Origin: Fidelibacterota bacterium
GTDB lineage: Bacteria; Fidelibacterota; Fidelibacteria; Fidelibacterales; Fidelibacteraceae
DNA length: 5,644 bases
Direction of reading: 5' to 3'
Assembly (NCBI GenBank): GCA_030596185.1
Contig: JAUVKP010000083.1
Location: 1-5,644 of the forward strand
Position 1 is the first letter of the stretch. Every line of letters begins with the position of its first letter. The notes beneath the pieces are model-generated. The model was not told where the DNA came from, made no database searches, and worked only from the letters and a program-made list of their open reading frames with translations. The position numbers and the translations under genes were made by a program. Below are positions 1 to 5,014 of the stretch, in pieces.

Positions 1-966
1 GGTAATATCTGTGTCGGAGAGTTTCCCGGTTCCAAAAGTATCTACAAAAAGAGAAACAGGCTCAGCTTTACCAATTGCGTAAGCCACCTGGACCTCACAA
101 CGATCGCAAAGTTTAGCGGCAACCAAATTCTTGGCAACATAACGCATCATATAAGCGGCAGAGCGATCTACCTTGGTCGCATCTTTCCCTGAAAATGCAC
201 CACCGCCATGTCGACCGAATCCACCATAAGTATCCACAATTATTTTGCGACCCGTCAGGCCTGCATCCGCAACAGGTCCGCCTTCCGTAAAAGCACCCGT
301 AGGATTGATGTGAATCTTTGTATCTTTGTCCATCAATGTGCCGCAGATAGGTTTGATCACATGTTTTTTAATGTCTTCATGTAAACGTTCTTGCGAAACA
401 TCTTTGGTATGATGGCTGGAAACAACAATTGCTTCAATGCGGACAGGTTTATTGTCTTCATATTCAACCGTTACCTGGGACTTCCCATCCGGGAATAAAT
501 AGTCTAAAGTACCATTCTTGCGGACTTCAGAAAGACGATACGCCAATTTATGCGCAAGAGAAATGGGAAGCGGCATTAACTCTTCTGTTTCATCGCAGGC
601 ATAGCCGAACATCATACCTTGATCGCCGGCACCCTTTGAGTCTACCCCCATGCTTATGTCGTTGGATTGTTCAGAGATAGATTCCAATACACCACAGTTA
701 TGACCATTGAACCCAACGTCGCCGTTATCATAACCTATGTTTATTAATGTATCGCGCGCGATCTGCTGTACATTAATATATTCTGCTTTTGTAGTTAGCT
801 CGCCGCCCACAACAACAAATCCGGTTTTCACAAAGGTTTCGATCGCAACACGTGAATTGGGATCAGCTTTTAATGCGGCATCAAGAACCGCATCCGATAT
901 TTGATCACATACTTTATCGGGATGTCCTTCTGTAACGGACTCTGATGTAAAAAAGATTTTTTCCAT
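1..966 (-). CDS. metK: S-adenosylmethionine synthetase, C-terminus cut by window edge
   Basis: This cytosolic enzyme makes S-adenosylmethionine from methionine and ATP, releasing phosphate and pyrophosphate, and so supplies the cell's main methyl donor. The frame stays open from the ATG at 966 to base 1, giving 322 residues; full-length bacterial MetK is about 380-400, so the last 60-80 residues lie outside. Family signatures are clear: GHPDK near residues 14-18 in the methionine/ATP site, [12 protein letters not shown] at 112-123, and GGGAFSGKD at 254-262 followed by KVDRSAAY (the P-loop-like phosphate-binding segment). No key residue in these motifs is missing. The start fits the usual '[18 protein letters not shown]' opening, with AAAAGGAA (979-972) 5-6 nt upstream. 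It is transcribed divergently from uppP. Its long leader is predicted to be structured and to hide the ribosome binding site (separate entries). Identification is near certain. Confidence 0.98.
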   Translation of the reverse strand, partial: MEKIFFTSESVTEGHPDKVCDQISDAVLDAALKADPNSRVAIETFVKTGFVVVGGELTTKAEYINVQQIARDTLINIGYDNGDVGFNGHNCGVLESISEQSNDISMGVDSKGAGDQGMMFGYACDETEELMPLPISLAHKLAYRLSEVRKNGTLDYLFPDGKSQVTVEYEDNKPVRIEAIVVSSHHTKDVSQERLHEDIKKHVIKPICGTLMDKDTKIHINPTGAFTEGGPVADAGLTGRKIIVDTYGGFGRHGGGAFSGKDATKVDRSAAYMMRYVAKNLVAAKLCDRCEVQVAYAIGKAEPVSLFVDTFGTGKLSDTDIT

Positions 967-973
967 TTCTATT

Positions 974-1021
974 CCTTTTCTAATGACAACGCTAAAGTAC
1001 TGTTGCAAGCATCAGAAAAAG
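974..1021 (-). promoter_or_regulatory. Predicted hairpin sequestering the metK ribosome binding site
   Basis: Read as minus-strand RNA, CUUUUUCUGAUG (1021-1010) can pair with CAUUAGAAAAGG (985-974) in a 12-bp helix of ten Watson-Crick and two G-U pairs (G1013-U982 and U1020-G975). Above a three-nt bulge, GCAAC (1006-1002) pairs with GUUGU (990-986), closing an 11-nt loop. The 3' arm contains the AAAAGG core of the metK Shine-Dalgarno sequence, 7 nt before the ATG at 966. In the folded state the ribosome site would be masked. This is seen by hand pairing only; no energy was calculated. It suggests translational repression, probably set by the RNA domain upstream. Confidence 0.6.
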
Positions 1022-1031
1022 TTATTATGGG

Positions 1032-1128
1032 GTGGGAGAAGTTCATAACGTTTTGACCTCGCCGGCCCACATCACTTTGCCACCGTAGCGTTACTCGGTT
1101 GGCGTTCCATTGAAGGAACTCTTGATGC
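1032..1128 (-). ncRNA. Structured metK 5' leader, candidate SAM riboswitch aptamer
   Basis: The predicted metK transcript begins near 1128 with a foldable domain. P1 pairs GCAUCA (1128-1123) with UGAUGU (1074-1069). It closes a three-way junction with P2, GUUCC (1119-1115) with GGAAC (1108-1104), and P3, GCCA-ACC (1103-1097, one bulged A) with GGUGGC (1084-1079). Junction strands are AGA, none, and AAAG. A second hairpin follows: GUGGG (1070-1066) with CCCAC (1036-1032), capped by GAGGUCA (1060-1054) pairing with UGAACUUC (1045-1038, one bulged A). P1 and this hairpin share bases 1070-1069, so their ends compete. Genes for SAM synthetase are classic targets of SAM riboswitches (SAM-I/IV, SAM-II, SMK, SAM/SAH). 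I do not recognise the core of any of them here. A SAM-Chlorobi-type or new class is possible. Ligand binding is inference. Confidence 0.45.
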
Positions 1129-1134
1129 AGAGGG

Positions 1135-1163
1135 AAGATATAATGATTTTTTACCTTCGTCAA
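1135..1163 (-). promoter_or_regulatory. Sigma70-type promoter for metK
   Basis: On the minus strand TTGACG (1163-1158) and TATCTT (1140-1135) are separated by exactly 17 nt, giving a near-consensus -35 and a fair -10 hexamer. An overlapping TATATC (1142-1137) is a second -10 choice with a 15-nt spacer. The expected transcription start is about 1128, which coincides with the first base of the predicted P1 helix of the leader. That implies a 5' untranslated region of roughly 160 nt before the metK ATG. Confidence 0.6.
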
Positions 1164-1228
1164 TATATTTTTTGATAACCTAGCATACAAAGATAAGGCA
1201 GTGCCCCGTCTCTACATTCTCTTACCTA

Positions 1229-1253
1229 CCTAAAAAAGCATTGCTTTTTTAGG
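1229..1253. repeat. Perfect 11-bp inverted repeat between divergent genes
   Basis: CCTAAAAAAGC (1229-1239) and GCTTTTTTAGG (1243-1253) are perfect inverted repeats around a 3-nt ATT loop. The A/T tracts make it resemble a small bidirectional intrinsic terminator, but its GC core is weak and no gene ends next to it. It lies upstream of both the metK promoter and the uppP leader, so it could insulate the two transcripts or be a protein-binding site. Its role cannot be decided from sequence. Confidence 0.6.
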
Positions 1254-1281
1254 CGCTCTCCGTTAAATTTACCAAGGATAA

Positions 1282-1404
1282 ATGTTAGGAAGTATTTATA
1301 AGTATATCGTTTTGTTAAAGGCTATTGAAAATCGTGTTAACGCAGGACAGGCGCCTTTAGCGAACGTTTTACCGAACGTTAAAAGCCCGTTCGGTTTTTT
1401 TTAA
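1282..1404 (+). CDS. Possible 40-residue small ORF or leader peptide before uppP
   Basis: An ATG at 1282 opens 40 codons ending with TAA at 1402-1404, only 10 nt before the uppP start. AAGGA (1274-1278) lies 3 nt upstream of the ATG, which is tight for a Shine-Dalgarno site. The predicted product begins MLGSIYKYIVLLKAIENR and ends SPFGFF. The last ten or so codons coincide with the intrinsic terminator, and the final Phe-Phe comes from the T-run. Real genes rarely encode their own terminator, so this may be chance. If it is translated, ribosomes crossing the hairpin would prevent it from forming and could let transcription reach uppP. I recognise no homologue. Confidence 0.25.
   Translation: MLGSIYKYIVLLKAIENRVNAGQAPLANVLPNVKSPFGFF
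1315..1360 (+). promoter_or_regulatory. Possible structured leader element upstream of uppP terminator
   Basis: UUAAAGGC (1315-1322) can pair with GCCUUUAG (1353-1360), seven Watson-Crick pairs plus one G-U, enclosing a small CGU-GUUA-ACG hairpin at 1333-1342. With the terminator immediately downstream this forms a compact RNA of about 90 nt. AT-rich -10-like sequences (TATAAG at 1297, TATATC at 1303) precede it, but no convincing -35 was found. It could be an attenuator leader of uppP or a free small RNA. I recognise no known riboswitch class. Confidence 0.3.
1371..1402 (+). terminator. Intrinsic terminator or attenuator just before uppP
   Basis: ACCGAACG (1371-1378) and CGTTCGGT (1388-1395) form a perfect 8-bp stem with a 9-nt loop, followed by eight T residues (1395-1402). 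The T-run ends one base before the AAAGGG ribosome binding site of uppP. An upstream copy of CGAACGTT (1361-1368) repeats the 5' arm (1373-1380) and could compete for the 3' arm. Since no convincing gene ends here, the terminator probably regulates entry into uppP or ends a small leader RNA. Confidence 0.75.
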
Positions 1405-1414
1405 AGGGTAAAAA

Positions 1415-2218
1415 TTGGAATATTTAAAGATCATCATTCTTGCCATCATCCAGGGATTAACCGAGTTTCTACCCGTAAGCTCCTCTGGACACCTTGCTTT
1501 GGCAGAATATTTGCTTGGAATAGAATCTCCCGGTGTAACGCTTGAGGTTTTCTTGCATTTTGGAACCTTTCTCTCTGTTCTGGTGATCTTTTGGAAAGAC
1601 ATTGTCAAGATACTCATTGCAGTTTTTGGTAATTTTTGGAAAGTTTGGAAATATCCCACTGTCATGAAAGTAAATGAAGACTTCGCCATGGGTGTTTATA
1701 TTGCTCTTTCCATGATACCGGCGGGTATTGTAGGGCTGCTCTTTGAAGAACAGATTGATGGTATGTTTGATAATATTGTACTGGTAGGTGTTGCTTTATT
1801 GGTAACCGGCACGGTACTTTTTCTGACTCAATGGGCTCAAAATGAGCGCCGACCTGTAACGGGATGGAGGGCATTTTTAATGGGAGTTATACAGGCAATC
1901 GCAATTATTCCCGGTATCTCCCGCTCAGGTTCAACCGTTTCAATGGGTATGTTTTTGGGTATGCCCCGTGAAAAAGTAGCAAAATTCTCCTTTTTAATGG
2001 CGCTCCCCCTGATTTTTGGTGCCACGATCATGAAGGCAAAAGATGCTTTTGCCGCAGAAGGCTTCGTATGGTCGGGAATTATTATTGGAACAGTGACAGC
2101 ATTTTTGTTTGGTTACTTCGCAGTAAAGTGGCTATTACGTGCTATCATTAAAGGACGGCTCTATATATTTGGTTTTTACTGCCTTGCTTTGGGTTTTTTA
2201 GCAATTATTTTTGGATAG
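1415..2218 (+). CDS. uppP: Undecaprenyl-diphosphatase (UppP/BacA family)
   Basis: This inner-membrane enzyme removes a phosphate from undecaprenyl diphosphate, recycling the lipid carrier for peptidoglycan and other surface polymers; overexpression of the family gives bacitracin resistance. The 267 residues match the family's usual length of about 260-280. Both signature motifs are present: Q13-G-L-T-E17-F-L-P-V-S-S-S-G-H26, the (E/Q)xxxE motif, and PGISRSGST at 166-174 with the essential arginine at 170. The protein is hydrophobic throughout, with several membrane helices such as about 120-138, 219-237 and 249-266. The start is TTG at 1415, 6 nt after AAAGGG (1403-1408), and yields the expected short N-terminus before the first motif. 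A terminator hairpin sits directly upstream. It is followed by holA after 3 nt and probably leads the cluster. Confidence 0.96.
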   Translation: MEYLKIIILAIIQGLTEFLPVSSSGHLALAEYLLGIESPGVTLEVFLHFGTFLSVLVIFWKDIVKILIAVFGNFWKVWKYPTVMKVNEDFAMGVYIALSMIPAGIVGLLFEEQIDGMFDNIVLVGVALLVTGTVLFLTQWAQNERRPVTGWRAFLMGVIQAIAIIPGISRSGSTVSMGMFLGMPREKVAKFSFLMALPLIFGATIMKAKDAFAAEGFVWSGIIIGTVTAFLFGYFAVKWLLRAIIKGRLYIFGFYCLALGFLAIIFG

Positions 2219-2221
2219 ATT

Positions 2222-3217
2222 ATGAGTTGGCTTAGCGACTATGAACATGAAATAGCAACGATACGGAGCGGCAAGCTTAAGCCTGTCTATTTTTTGTATG
2301 GGAACGATTATTATTTAAGAGATACAGCCGTACAAAGTATTCGGAAAAGCATGGGTGAAAAGGGTATCTCTTACGATTATAGTTACTTCAATGCCGCTGA
2401 ACTGGACGCCAATGAACTTCAAAATGTTCTATTTGGTACCTCGCTTTTTCAATCTACCCGTTGTTCTGTCATCAATAATGTCAAGGGTCTTTTGCCCTCG
2501 GCACGCAAAATAATGAATAATTATCTTAAGCAAGCGGAAGCCAGTAATGTTTTGATTTTGACGGCAGAAGAAATTGATGGTCGAAACGCGTTTTATAAAC
2601 GCATTCAAGCTACTGCTACAGTCATGATGACAAATTCACCGTTTGAAAGCGAGATACCAGGTTGGATCAGGCAATACACTGCCAAACTGAACAGAGTAAT
2701 TGACCTTAATGCGATCAATGAATTGATCCGTTATGTGGGCTCAGACATGGGCAAGCTTAGCAACGAAATTGATAAGGTACATATTTATTTACCCGAAGAT
2801 CATGCAATTACCCGTGATGATATTCGTAAAGTAAGCGGCTATTCTAAAACGCATAGTATTGATCAAATGCTTGAAGCAATTGGTCAACGAAATAAAAGTT
2901 CAGCCGTTGCGATATGCAAAAATCTTATTGAAAACGGCATGAGTGATGTGTATCTCATTATTGCCATGTACCAGTATATTTGGAAATTGATCTTATTAAA
3001 AGACCAGAGATTGATCAATTCTCCCGATCTTTCGAAACAAGTTAGAGTTTATCGCCCGAAACAATTGGAACAGTTAAAATTCACAGCTTCGCGTTTTACC
3101 TTGACTCAATTAAGAAAAGCTGTTAATGTTTTGGTTGAAGCGGATCGCCGGGTAAAAACAAGCTCTTGTGACTCAATAAGCAATTTTATGATCACTCTTG
3201 AAGGAATATTAGCCTGA
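2222..3217 (+). CDS. holA: DNA polymerase III subunit delta (clamp loader)
   Basis: The delta subunit is the wrench of the clamp-loader complex: it binds the beta sliding clamp and opens it so it can be loaded at primer ends during replication. The 331 residues fit the family's 320-350. The opening KLKPVYFLYGNDYYLRD (about 18-34) is the typical start of the delta AAA-like fold, which lacks a functional Walker A. Residues about 141-210 form the second domain, with the family-like YVGSDMGKLSNEIDK segment (171-185). Residues about 211-331 form the helical collar domain, ending with the conserved EADRRVKTSS stretch (307-315). The ATG at 2222 follows uppP by 3 nt, and GGA at 2213-2215 inside the end of uppP can serve as ribosome binding site, so translational coupling is likely. 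Sequence divergence is normal for this poorly conserved family. Confidence 0.92.
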   Translation: MSWLSDYEHEIATIRSGKLKPVYFLYGNDYYLRDTAVQSIRKSMGEKGISYDYSYFNAAELDANELQNVLFGTSLFQSTRCSVINNVKGLLPSARKIMNNYLKQAEASNVLILTAEEIDGRNAFYKRIQATATVMMTNSPFESEIPGWIRQYTAKLNRVIDLNAINELIRYVGSDMGKLSNEIDKVHIYLPEDHAITRDDIRKVSGYSKTHSIDQMLEAIGQRNKSSAVAICKNLIENGMSDVYLIIAMYQYIWKLILLKDQRLINSPDLSKQVRVYRPKQLEQLKFTASRFTLTQLRKAVNVLVEADRRVKTSSCDSISNFMITLEGILA

Positions 3218-3218
3218 C

Positions 3219-3800
3219 ATGGAAAGAGAAAAAATTAAATATACCGATGAAGAACTGGTAAAACGCTTTCAAGATGGCGATGAACGCGCTTACATTGAGT
3301 TAGTAAAGCGATACAAAGACCGTTTGTTGAATTTTGTGTATAGATATCTTAATTCATTTGAACAATCTGAGGATGTCGTTCAGGATACGCTGATGAAATT
3401 ATACACCAGTGCACATATGTACCGCGAGATTGCAAAATTCAGCACCTGGATATTTACTATTGCAGCCAATCTGGCAAAATCCGAATTACGGCGACTAAAA
3501 CGACGTCGTGTAATCTCTATACATAGCATGGGTTTTGATGATAAGGAATACGAAATTCCCTCCGTTGATTATGATCCGGCAAAAGAAACCACATCTAATT
3601 ATGGCGAAAAACAGATCCAGCAAGCGATAGATACATTACCGGACCAATTTAAAACCGTGATTATCTTGCGGGAAGTACAACAGTTGTCATATGAAGAAAT
3701 AAGTCAGATCCTTGGTATTTCAATTGGTACGGTAAAAAGCCGGATCAATCGCGGTCGATTAAGACTACAAAAATTGTTGAAAGAATTAAAGGAACAATAA
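3219..3800 (+). CDS. ECF-type RNA polymerase sigma factor
   Basis: This is a group IV (extracytoplasmic function) sigma-70 factor that directs RNA polymerase to a specialised promoter set, usually in response to envelope stress. The 193 residues hold just the two ECF domains. Region 2 spans about 10-95, with FEQSEDVVQDTLMKLY (48-62) matching the -10-binding and core-binding segment and FSTWIFTIAANLAKSELRR following it. An acidic linker spans about 105-130. Region 4 spans about 133-190, with LPDQFKTVIILREVQQLSYEEISQILGIS and the helix-turn-helix ending GTVKSRINRGRLRLQKLL. There is no SnoaL-like or other extra C-terminal domain. It starts 1 nt after the holA stop; AAGGA lies 13 nt upstream, rather far, so expression may depend on coupling to holA. 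The next gene encodes its likely anti-sigma factor. It resembles RpoE/SigW-like factors, but the subgroup and regulon cannot be told from here. Confidence 0.94.
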   Translation: MEREKIKYTDEELVKRFQDGDERAYIELVKRYKDRLLNFVYRYLNSFEQSEDVVQDTLMKLYTSAHMYREIAKFSTWIFTIAANLAKSELRRLKRRRVISIHSMGFDDKEYEIPSVDYDPAKETTSNYGEKQIQQAIDTLPDQFKTVIILREVQQLSYEEISQILGISIGTVKSRINRGRLRLQKLLKELKEQ

Positions 3801-3829
3801 TTAAATTGGAACATTTCAGAAACTGATGA

Positions 3830-3851
3830 TTTTTAAAGTGGTGTTTAAAAA
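3830..3851. repeat. AT-only 8-bp inverted repeat ahead of anti-sigma gene
   Basis: TTTTTAAA (3830-3837) and TTTAAAAA (3844-3851) are perfect inverted repeats around GTGGTG. They lie in the 74-nt gap between the sigma and anti-sigma genes, 5 nt before the AGGAGGT ribosome binding site (3857-3863). All pairs are A-T, so an RNA hairpin would be weak. It could be an operator or chance in AT-rich DNA. Confidence 0.4.
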
Positions 3852-3874
3852 ATTGCAGGAGGTACCGCGTATAG

Positions 3875-4411
3875 ATGGATTGTTATAGTTTTGATAGAAT
3901 CATTTCTGATTATATCGATGCAAACCTGAACGTTAAATTACGACAAGAAGCAAACGAACATATTAGTGTGTGCCCAAGATGCAAAGAGAAGCTTAGTGAT
4001 TTGAAAAGCATTTTGAGTGAACTCAGTTCTCTGCCATGTCGTGAAACACGTCCCGATTTTGAGTCCAGGCTTATGGACCGCATCAACCAGACAAAAGAGC
4101 AGAAAGAAAGTCGTTTTATACGGGTGTTTCAGGATTATTCGCGGCCGATTTCGGTGATAGCCGCCGTGATGCTTCTTGTTGCGACATCGATATTCGTTTA
4201 TACTTCGGTAGTTATACCAAACTCTCCGGGTTCCATTCCCTCTGCAGAGATTCGCAGTGTGGAGCCCAAGAAGTCCATGACAATGCCCGCAACCACCGCG
4301 GCAAACGTACGATCAACCTTGGTTAGTACGACCAATGAAAGCAATCATCCGGACACAAATAAGGTAGAAACACCGAATTATAACAAGCAGATTATGATGG
4401 TAAACGAATAA
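3875..4411 (+). CDS. Membrane-anchored zinc-finger anti-sigma factor
   Basis: The product probably holds the preceding ECF sigma factor inactive at the inner membrane until an envelope signal triggers its release. The cytoplasmic N-terminus carries the zinc-binding anti-sigma pattern: C3, then H29-x3-C33-x2-C36 within EHISVCPRCKEKL, after the usual SDYIDANL helix. One membrane helix runs at about 92-114 (ISVIAAVMLLVATSIFVY core). The remaining 64 residues would face the periplasm. They are rich in Ser, Thr, Asn and Pro, look disordered and contain no domain I recognise. The length, 178, is typical of short ZAS-type anti-sigma factors. The ATG at 3875 is forced because TAG (3872-3874) directly precedes it in frame; AGGAGGT at 3857-3863 is strong but 11 nt away. 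Its position 74 nt after the sigma gene supports a cognate pair. It could serve another sigma factor, but that is less likely. Confidence 0.88.
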   Translation: MDCYSFDRIISDYIDANLNVKLRQEANEHISVCPRCKEKLSDLKSILSELSSLPCRETRPDFESRLMDRINQTKEQKESRFIRVFQDYSRPISVIAAVMLLVATSIFVYTSVVIPNSPGSIPSAEIRSVEPKKSMTMPATTAANVRSTLVSTTNESNHPDTNKVETPNYNKQIMMVNE

Positions 4412-4415
4412 ATAA

Positions 4416-4444
4416 TTTGGAATTGAACAATAATTCCTTATATT
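4416..4444 (+). promoter_or_regulatory. Candidate promoter with palindrome in the spacer
   Basis: TTTGGA (4416-4421) and TATATT (4439-4444) are 17 nt apart and could drive the 63-residue gene at 4476. An inverted repeat, GGAATT (4419-4424) and AATTCC (4432-4437) around a 7-nt loop, overlaps the -35 and spacer. It might be an operator. Alternatively the hairpin followed by TTATATTTT could be a weak terminator after the anti-sigma gene. The sequence does not settle which. Confidence 0.35.
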
Positions 4445-4475
4445 TTGCCGCAATTAAAAGGACGAAGGAGCAAAA

Positions 4476-4667
4476 ATGGCCAGACCACAAACATTCGGAG
4501 CAAAGATCGCCCACCGTGAAAAGACAGGAACAACCTGTACTGTATGCGGACAGCAGATCTCTTATGTTAAACATTATGCAAACGTAAAAAATACAGACGG
4601 CAATGTAAAATATAAACTAAAAGTCGTTGGTATCTGCGGATGCAACAAAAAGGATTATCTCGGTTAA
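4476..4667 (+). CDS. Small basic protein with CxxC/CxC, putative zinc ribbon
   Basis: I do not recognise a named family. The 63-residue product is strongly basic (9 Lys and 2 Arg against 3 acidic residues). It has two cysteine pairs, C21-x2-C24 and C54-x-C56, which could bind one zinc ion as a small ribbon. The N-terminus MARPQTFGAKIAHREK and the lack of a signal peptide or membrane segment suggest a cytoplasmic protein, perhaps bound to RNA, DNA or the ribosome. This is inference from composition. It is not an ordinary L28, L32, L33 or L36 protein by the motifs I can compare. AAGGAG (4465-4470) lies 5 nt before the ATG, a strong ribosome binding site. With a strong terminator directly after it and a possible promoter before it, it may be an abundant, independently expressed gene. 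The reading frame is very likely real. Confidence 0.85.
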   Translation: MARPQTFGAKIAHREKTGTTCTVCGQQISYVKHYANVKNTDGNVKYKLKVVGICGCNKKDYLG

Positions 4668-4690
4668 GATATAAACCTTTTTCAAGTTTT

Positions 4691-4718
4691 AAACACCTCG
4701 ATTTATCGGGGTGTTTTT
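4691..4718 (+). terminator. Strong intrinsic terminator after the 63-residue gene
   Basis: AAACACC (4691-4697) pairs with GGTGTTT (4710-4716). The stem continues through a T-G wobble and CGA/TCG to an 11-bp stem with a TTTA loop, followed by a T-run ending at 4718. It begins 23 nt after the stop codon at 4667. It probably ends transcription from the upstream cluster as well. Confidence 0.9.
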
Positions 4719-4736
4719 GTTATTGACATGTTTTTT

Positions 4737-4835
4737 GACAGGATAACGGAATTTGTGGGATTGTTTTAGGACAGGATAACAGGATTTACAGGATTACCTT
4801 ACAATAGGATAACAGCATTTGTGGGATGTGCTTGT
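4737..4835. repeat. Three tandem 33-bp degenerate repeats
   Basis: The units are 4737-4769, 4770-4802 and 4803-4835. GGATAAC recurs at 4741, 4774 and 4807, exactly 33 bp apart. Units 1 and 3 share ATTTGTGGGAT, while unit 2 has ATTTACAGGAT at the same place. Inside unit 2 a shorter GGATAACA/GGATTTACA/GGATTA pattern is visible. Similar 'acaggatttacaggatta' elements are, to my knowledge, scattered between genes in several candidate-phylum and FCB-type genomes. They look non-coding. Confidence 0.85.
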
Positions 4836-5014
4836 ATAAACCATACGAAGATTCAGGATATAAATTATAAAAGATAAAATTATGTTGTTATTCTATGCTT
4901 TTAAGGAAACAATAATTTTACAACCCATAACTTTTTCATTTCTAGGCTCAGACAATTTTCATGACATTTTTTAATGAATTACTCTCAATAATTCCTTATT
5001 ATAAGAAGATGCAT
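4836..5014. other. AT-rich intergenic stretch before the TPR lipoprotein gene
   Basis: Together with the terminator and repeats this completes a gene-free region of about 350 bp. I see no convincing ORF, hairpin with a T-run, or promoter with both hexamers at proper spacing. The promoter of the TPR lipoprotein should lie here but could not be picked with confidence. An in-frame ATG at 4961 could extend the next gene, but it would bury the signal peptide. Confidence 0.5.

Noticed and set aside
429..680. Plus-strand 83-codon open frame
   Set aside because: It lies wholly antisense to metK, whose protein motifs are unmistakable, and its product shows no recognisable features.
969..1190. Minus-strand 73-codon open frame upstream of metK
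   Set aside because: It covers the metK promoter and the structured leader, begins upstream of the likely transcription start and looks like no known protein.
1200..1215. GTGCCCCGTCTCTAC as half of a dispersed palindromic repeat
   Set aside because: It resembles one arm of known intergenic palindromes, but the other arm is absent here, so a single arm proves nothing.
1453..1465. Gln instead of Glu at UppP residue 13 as a missing catalytic residue
   Set aside because: The family motif allows Glu or Gln at this position; the second Glu (17) and the PGxSRS motif are intact.
1369..2031. Minus-strand open frames antisense to uppP
   Set aside because: They are shadows of the uppP coding sequence, with no ribosome binding sites or family motifs.
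3791..3834. GGAAC at 3791 and 3808 as an ECF-type -35 element for self-regulation
   Set aside because: GGAAC fits a common ECF -35, but no convincing -10 follows at 16-17 nt, and the first copy is inside the sigma coding end.
4392..4574. Minus-strand 60-codon open frame
   Set aside because: It overlaps the anti-sigma end and the small zinc-ribbon gene in antisense; both real genes are better supported.
4723..4740. Two perfect TTGACA hexamers as promoters
   Set aside because: Neither has a -10-like hexamer at 16-18 nt; the second runs into the 33-bp repeats.
4961..5014. Upstream ATG at 4961 as start of the TPR lipoprotein
   Set aside because: It is in frame, but would put 18 residues before the signal peptide and has no good ribosome binding site.
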